The notes beneath the pieces are model-generated. The model worked only from the letters and a program-made list of their open reading frames with translations, did no database searches and was not told the origin of the DNA. Below are positions 21,501-22,517 of a stretch of DNA of 22,517 nt, one piece after another. The position numbers were made by a program, and so were the translations under genes. This stretch comes from Saccoglossus kowalevskii (taxonomy: Eukaryota; Hemichordata; Enteropneusta; Harrimaniidae), in assembly GCF_000003605.2 (NCBI RefSeq), contig NW_003129364.1:277870-300386 (forward strand), written 5' to 3'. Position 1 is the stretch's first letter. Each line of letters starts with the position of its first letter.

Positions 21501-22490
21501 AATTTAATTTTCCATTCCAGAGAAAACCCTTTGTATTTTTGTATGATTTTCATTTTTCCCTTCATGTCTTTCCTTTTTGGCAGGGAGAAGAGAATTAATG
21601 CCACCCCAACGTAAGGAACATTTATTCTTTTGTTTTTATGATTTTGTACTTATCCCATGTCAGCCATTTTGTTTTTCACCTTTATATGAGTTGTATAGGT
21701 TTCTATAAATAGACGTCAGTGTAATGTTGTGATGTATTTTACTGTTGTTTTAATTTGCCTGGGCATTTGTGAGAGTAATGAATTGCTTGACACAAAAAAC
21801 TTGTCGGCTACAATGTATCTCAATTACTGTGAAATACTTTATTTTAGCTGGAATTAAGTTTCGCTGAAAATGCAATTTGGGTGTTTTGTATGGAATTTAT
21901 TTTCACTGATTTTTGACAAGTTGAATGTGAAATATACAGAAAAAAGTTATATTGGCTGGATTTTATTTTCATGGAATCATCTTTTCAGCAAAAATAGCGA
22001 AAATAAAGTATTCTACAGTATGGAAATATTTAGTTGAAGAGCCATAATTTTGAAGTGTTAAACTAACAGTAGCACAGATGTCTGGTCCATGGCAATAAAA
22101 AACAAAACCCCAGTTTCACAGGTGACATAATTGAAATGAGTCTTCACACACCATGTGTCAAAAAAATCTTTTTAGTTATTATATAAGCCCATTTTCTACT
22201 GTGATACAATAAAGCGTGTCAAGAATGGAGTACTATTTGTGTCTAGACAAGTTTTACTGTTCCATACAAGTGTTGAATTTTAAGAAGATTCACAGTATTA
22301 ATTTCTTTACATTATTTATTGTCTGTAGTGTACAGTTGACTCACCACAGTCACATTAAAAATGCAACAAAGGAACTGAGAGATATGTCTATGAGAAGGGA
22401 AGGTGCTCAGCCTTTATCTACACTACCAGCGTTCAGACTGTCTCCAACTCCCGGAAGTCGTACTGGTCAACATTCCCCACCACAGGACAG
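12554..22490 (+). CDS. SGCE: Alpha/epsilon-type sarcoglycan, exons 1-9 (3' end missing)
   Basis: A single-pass membrane glycoprotein of the dystrophin-associated sarcoglycan complex. Joining 12554-12575, 14361-14465, 15114-15265, 16023-16095, 16738-16948, 19366-19501, 19923-20119, 21584-21610 and 22329-22490 gives an open frame of 361 full codons plus two bases. Residues 1-20 form a signal peptide. Residues 21 to about 117 are the cadherin-like part, with LPAWLKYIQ and YLYGTPTP matching PGWLRYIQ and VLYGSPTA of human SGCE. Then come [12 protein letters not shown] (compare SALDRGGRVPLP), an INWC block, a transmembrane helix (about 270-292) followed by CARREGV-EKR, and tail motifs ATKELRDM and PLSTLPAF. 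Sequons are at N127 and N231. Only two cysteines (211, 228) lie in the membrane-proximal ectodomain where vertebrate forms have four. Human SGCA and SGCE are both similar; a pre-duplication SGCA/SGCE orthologue is likely, so the symbol is a family label. Confidence 0.93.
12576..14360 (+). other. Sarcoglycan intron 1
   Basis: Begins GTAAGT and ends TTCCATTACAG. It is 1785 bp, AT-rich, with no recognisable gene or element. Its length and position make it a candidate for regulatory sequence, but no specific site is claimed. Confidence 0.75.
14361..14465 (+). CDS. SGCE: Sarcoglycan exon 2
   Basis: Phase 1 in, phase 1 out. It completes the signal peptide ([13 protein letters not shown], likely cleavage after G20) and begins the mature ectodomain. 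LRRTYFDP at its end matches the LEREYF block of vertebrate epsilon-sarcoglycan. Donor is GTAAGTATGA. Confidence 0.88.
14466..15113 (+). other. Sarcoglycan intron 2, with a perfect branch-point consensus
   Basis: 648 bp. It contains TACTAAC at 15077-15083, identical to the branch-point consensus, 30 bp before the TAG acceptor at 15111-15113, with a pyrimidine-rich stretch between. An earlier AG (15084-15085) directly after the branch site would break the frame. Confidence 0.75.
15114..15265 (+). CDS. SGCE: Sarcoglycan exon 3
   Basis: Phase 1 in, phase 0 out. Residues 43-93 include [12 protein letters not shown] and [12 protein letters not shown], the strongest match to the cadherin-like domain (PGWLRYIQRTP, VLYGSPTAENVG in human SGCE). 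The start at 15114 is set by phase and by the branch point at 15077-15083. Donor GAG followed by GTACAT is weaker than the others. Confidence 0.92.
15266..16022 (+). other. Sarcoglycan intron 3
   Basis: 757 bp, AT-rich, ending TTATATTTTGTAG. Nothing recognised apart from short homopolymer runs near 15870 and 15960. Confidence 0.75.
16023..16095 (+). CDS. SGCE: Sarcoglycan exon 4
   Basis: Phase 0 in, phase 1 out. Residues 94-117 ([20 protein letters not shown]) align with the [21 protein letters not shown] strand of vertebrate epsilon-sarcoglycan. Donor is GTAAGA. Confidence 0.88.
16096..16737 (+). other. Sarcoglycan intron 4
   Basis: 642 bp, ending TTCTTATTTGTTAG. The part from 16205 to 16480 is less AT-rich and may be an old repeat fragment, but no ends or family could be defined. 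Confidence 0.7.
16738..16948 (+). CDS. SGCE: Sarcoglycan exon 5
   Basis: Phase 1 in, phase 2 out. Residues 118-188 include the sequon N127-V-T, the block [10 protein letters not shown] (compare FLGAVKNVW) and [15 protein letters not shown] (compare NITSALDRGGRVPLP). The N-I-T sequon I recall for vertebrate SGCE is D-I-T here. The donor is GTATGT; reading on reaches a stop at about 17006. Confidence 0.93.
17278..18968 (-). mobile_element. Tigger/pogo-type DNA transposon, decayed
   Basis: A 1691-bp element with 16-bp identical terminal inverted repeats (CAGTCAAACCTCATTA at 17278-17293 and its complement at 18953-18968), flanked by TA at 17276-17277 and 18969-18970, the target site of Tc1/mariner transposons. 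The terminal sequence matches the Tigger CAGT-AACCTC signature. It carries a broken minus-strand transposase, antisense to the sarcoglycan gene, and a (GTTC)n run at 18897-18916. It is shorter than intact Tigger elements, so internal deletions are likely. Confidence 0.93.
17500..18547 (-). pseudogene. Tigger transposase pseudogene (CENP-B HTH plus DDE)
   Basis: Pieces of one pogo-family transposase appear in order but in different frames. From 18547: an MSNTRIKRR start, then in another frame [20 protein letters not shown], the first helix-turn-helix. Then 18413-18105, one open frame with [11 protein letters not shown] and [11 protein letters not shown], the CENP-B-type second DNA-binding domain. 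Then [10 protein letters not shown] near 18076-18047 (first catalytic Asp), followed by an in-frame TGA and a frameshift. Then 17906-17664 with [11 protein letters not shown] (second Asp) and [16 protein letters not shown] (third Asp). Then, after another shift, [11 protein letters not shown] and SIANCF at the C-terminus. All three acidic catalytic residues persist, yet at least three frame changes and a stop rule out a working enzyme. Confidence 0.92.
19366..19501 (+). CDS. SGCE: Sarcoglycan exon 6
   Basis: Phase 2 in, phase 0 out. Residues 188-233. [15 protein letters not shown] aligns with GVYVMVGADVPFSSC, and [11 protein letters not shown] with FYIDWCKISLV. Cys211 and Cys228 are the only cysteines; the vertebrate loop carrying two more is shortened. 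N231-T-T is a sequon. Donor is GTAAGT. Confidence 0.92.
19502..19922 (+). other. Sarcoglycan intron 6
   Basis: 421 bp, ending TTCAATTTTCTCATCAG. No element or gene recognised. Confidence 0.75.
19923..20119 (+). CDS. SGCE: Sarcoglycan exon 7 (transmembrane exon)
   Basis: Phase 0 in, phase 2 out. Residues 234-298 hold the juxtamembrane ectodomain and the transmembrane helix [20 protein letters not shown], followed by YIMCARREG, nearly the same as YIMCCRREG in vertebrate alpha- and epsilon-sarcoglycan. One of the two intracellular cysteines is Ala here. Donor is GTAAGT. Confidence 0.95.
20120..21583 (+). other. Sarcoglycan intron 7
   Basis: 1464 bp, ending TCCTTTTTGGCAG. It contains the CpG-richer inverted-repeat element at 21038-21361; nothing else was recognised. 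Confidence 0.75.
21038..21361. mobile_element. TA-flanked MITE in sarcoglycan intron 7
   Basis: Left end GGTGATTTTCCGTACAATTG; right end reverse-complemented GACCATTTTCCGTACACTG. The shared core ATTTTCCGTACA is identical, and TA flanks both sides (21036-21037, 21362-21363). It is 324 bp with many CG dinucleotides against an AT-rich intron and no coding capacity. It looks like a non-autonomous Tc1/mariner-type element. Confidence 0.7.
21584..21610 (+). CDS. SGCE: Sarcoglycan exon 8 (27-nt microexon)
   Basis: Phase 2 in, phase 2 out. It supplies [10 protein letters not shown] at the start of the cytoplasmic tail, matching VEKRNMQTPD of human SGCE. TTTTTGGCAG precedes it and GTAAGG follows. Because it is 27 nt and symmetric, skipping it keeps the frame and removes nine residues just inside the membrane. 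Confidence 0.9.
21611..22328 (+). other. Sarcoglycan intron 8
   Basis: 718 bp, ending ATTTATTGTCTGTAG. It contains the inverted-repeat element at 21825-22020. Confidence 0.75.
21825..22020. mobile_element. MITE-like inverted-repeat element, copy B
   Basis: Left arm TACTGTGAAATACTTTATTT, right arm ending AAATAAAGTATTCTACAGTA. The interior word TTTGGGTGTTTTGTATG is shared with the element at 382-524 in the opposite orientation, so both belong to one family. It is 196 bp and non-coding. Copy B has about 50 bp that copy A lacks. Confidence 0.75.
22329..22490 (+). CDS. SGCE: Sarcoglycan exon 9 (partial or last in window)
   Basis: Phase 2 in. Residues 308-361 include [17 protein letters not shown] (compare [17 protein letters not shown]) and PLSTLPAF (compare PLSTLPVF). 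After residue 361 the sequence reads CAGGACAG then GTACATGT, a possible donor with phase 2. The frame also stays open to the window edge, so the exon may continue. The C-terminal tail and stop lie outside. Confidence 0.85.
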
Positions 22491-22517
22491 GTACATGTAC
22501 ATGTATTTATTATTTCC

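Noticed and set aside
1-22517. tRNA, rRNA, microRNA, CRISPR or bacterial-type operon features
   Set aside because: No cloverleaf, conserved rRNA segment, convincing microRNA precursor or regularly spaced direct-repeat array was seen; the window is clearly animal nuclear DNA.

Overview
This window is AT-rich, intron-rich animal nuclear DNA. It holds the facing 5' halves of two genes transcribed away from each other. On the minus strand is the large first coding exon of a neurabin/spinophilin homologue (PPP1R9 family, 9716-11620). On the plus strand are nine exons of an alpha/epsilon-type sarcoglycan gene (SGCA/SGCE family, 12554-22490), which runs off the right edge. GT-AG introns, long AT-rich introns, several families of small DNA transposons and frequent ACATGTAC/ACCGGTA words suggest an invertebrate bilaterian, probably marine. 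One SGCA/E-like gene beside one PPP1R9-like gene suggests a lineage without the vertebrate duplicates. The phylum cannot be fixed from sequence reading alone.

Layout. 1-9715: intron of the PPP1R9-like gene; no exon was recognised, but it holds several short inverted-repeat elements, a 29-bp minisatellite, a 20-bp tandem repeat and a degenerate ATGTAAATTAGTA array. 9716-11620: one uninterrupted 635-codon exon encoding the disordered N-terminal F-actin-binding region. 11621-12553: a 933-bp shared intergenic interval, relatively CpG-rich, with NRF1-, YY1- and ZNF143-like words, which looks like a bidirectional promoter. 12554-22490: sarcoglycan exons encoding the signal peptide, the cadherin-like and cysteine-containing ectodomain, one transmembrane helix and most of the cytoplasmic tail. 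Every exon junction is in phase, and the spliced frame stays open for 361 full codons.

Intron 5 of the sarcoglycan gene carries a decayed Tigger (pogo-type) transposon in antisense, with matching terminal repeats and a TA duplication. Introns 7 and 8 carry smaller inverted-repeat elements; the one in intron 8 is a second copy, in opposite orientation, of an element near the left edge.

The main biological point is the pairing itself. In human, SGCE/PPP1R9A on 7q21 and SGCA/PPP1R9B on 17q21 have the same divergent order. This window appears to show the unduplicated ancestral arrangement, without the retrotransposon-derived PEG10 gene that lies between SGCE and PPP1R9A in mammals. The two products act in different places (actin/PP1 scaffold; dystrophin-associated membrane complex), so the shared element is more likely regulatory than biochemical.
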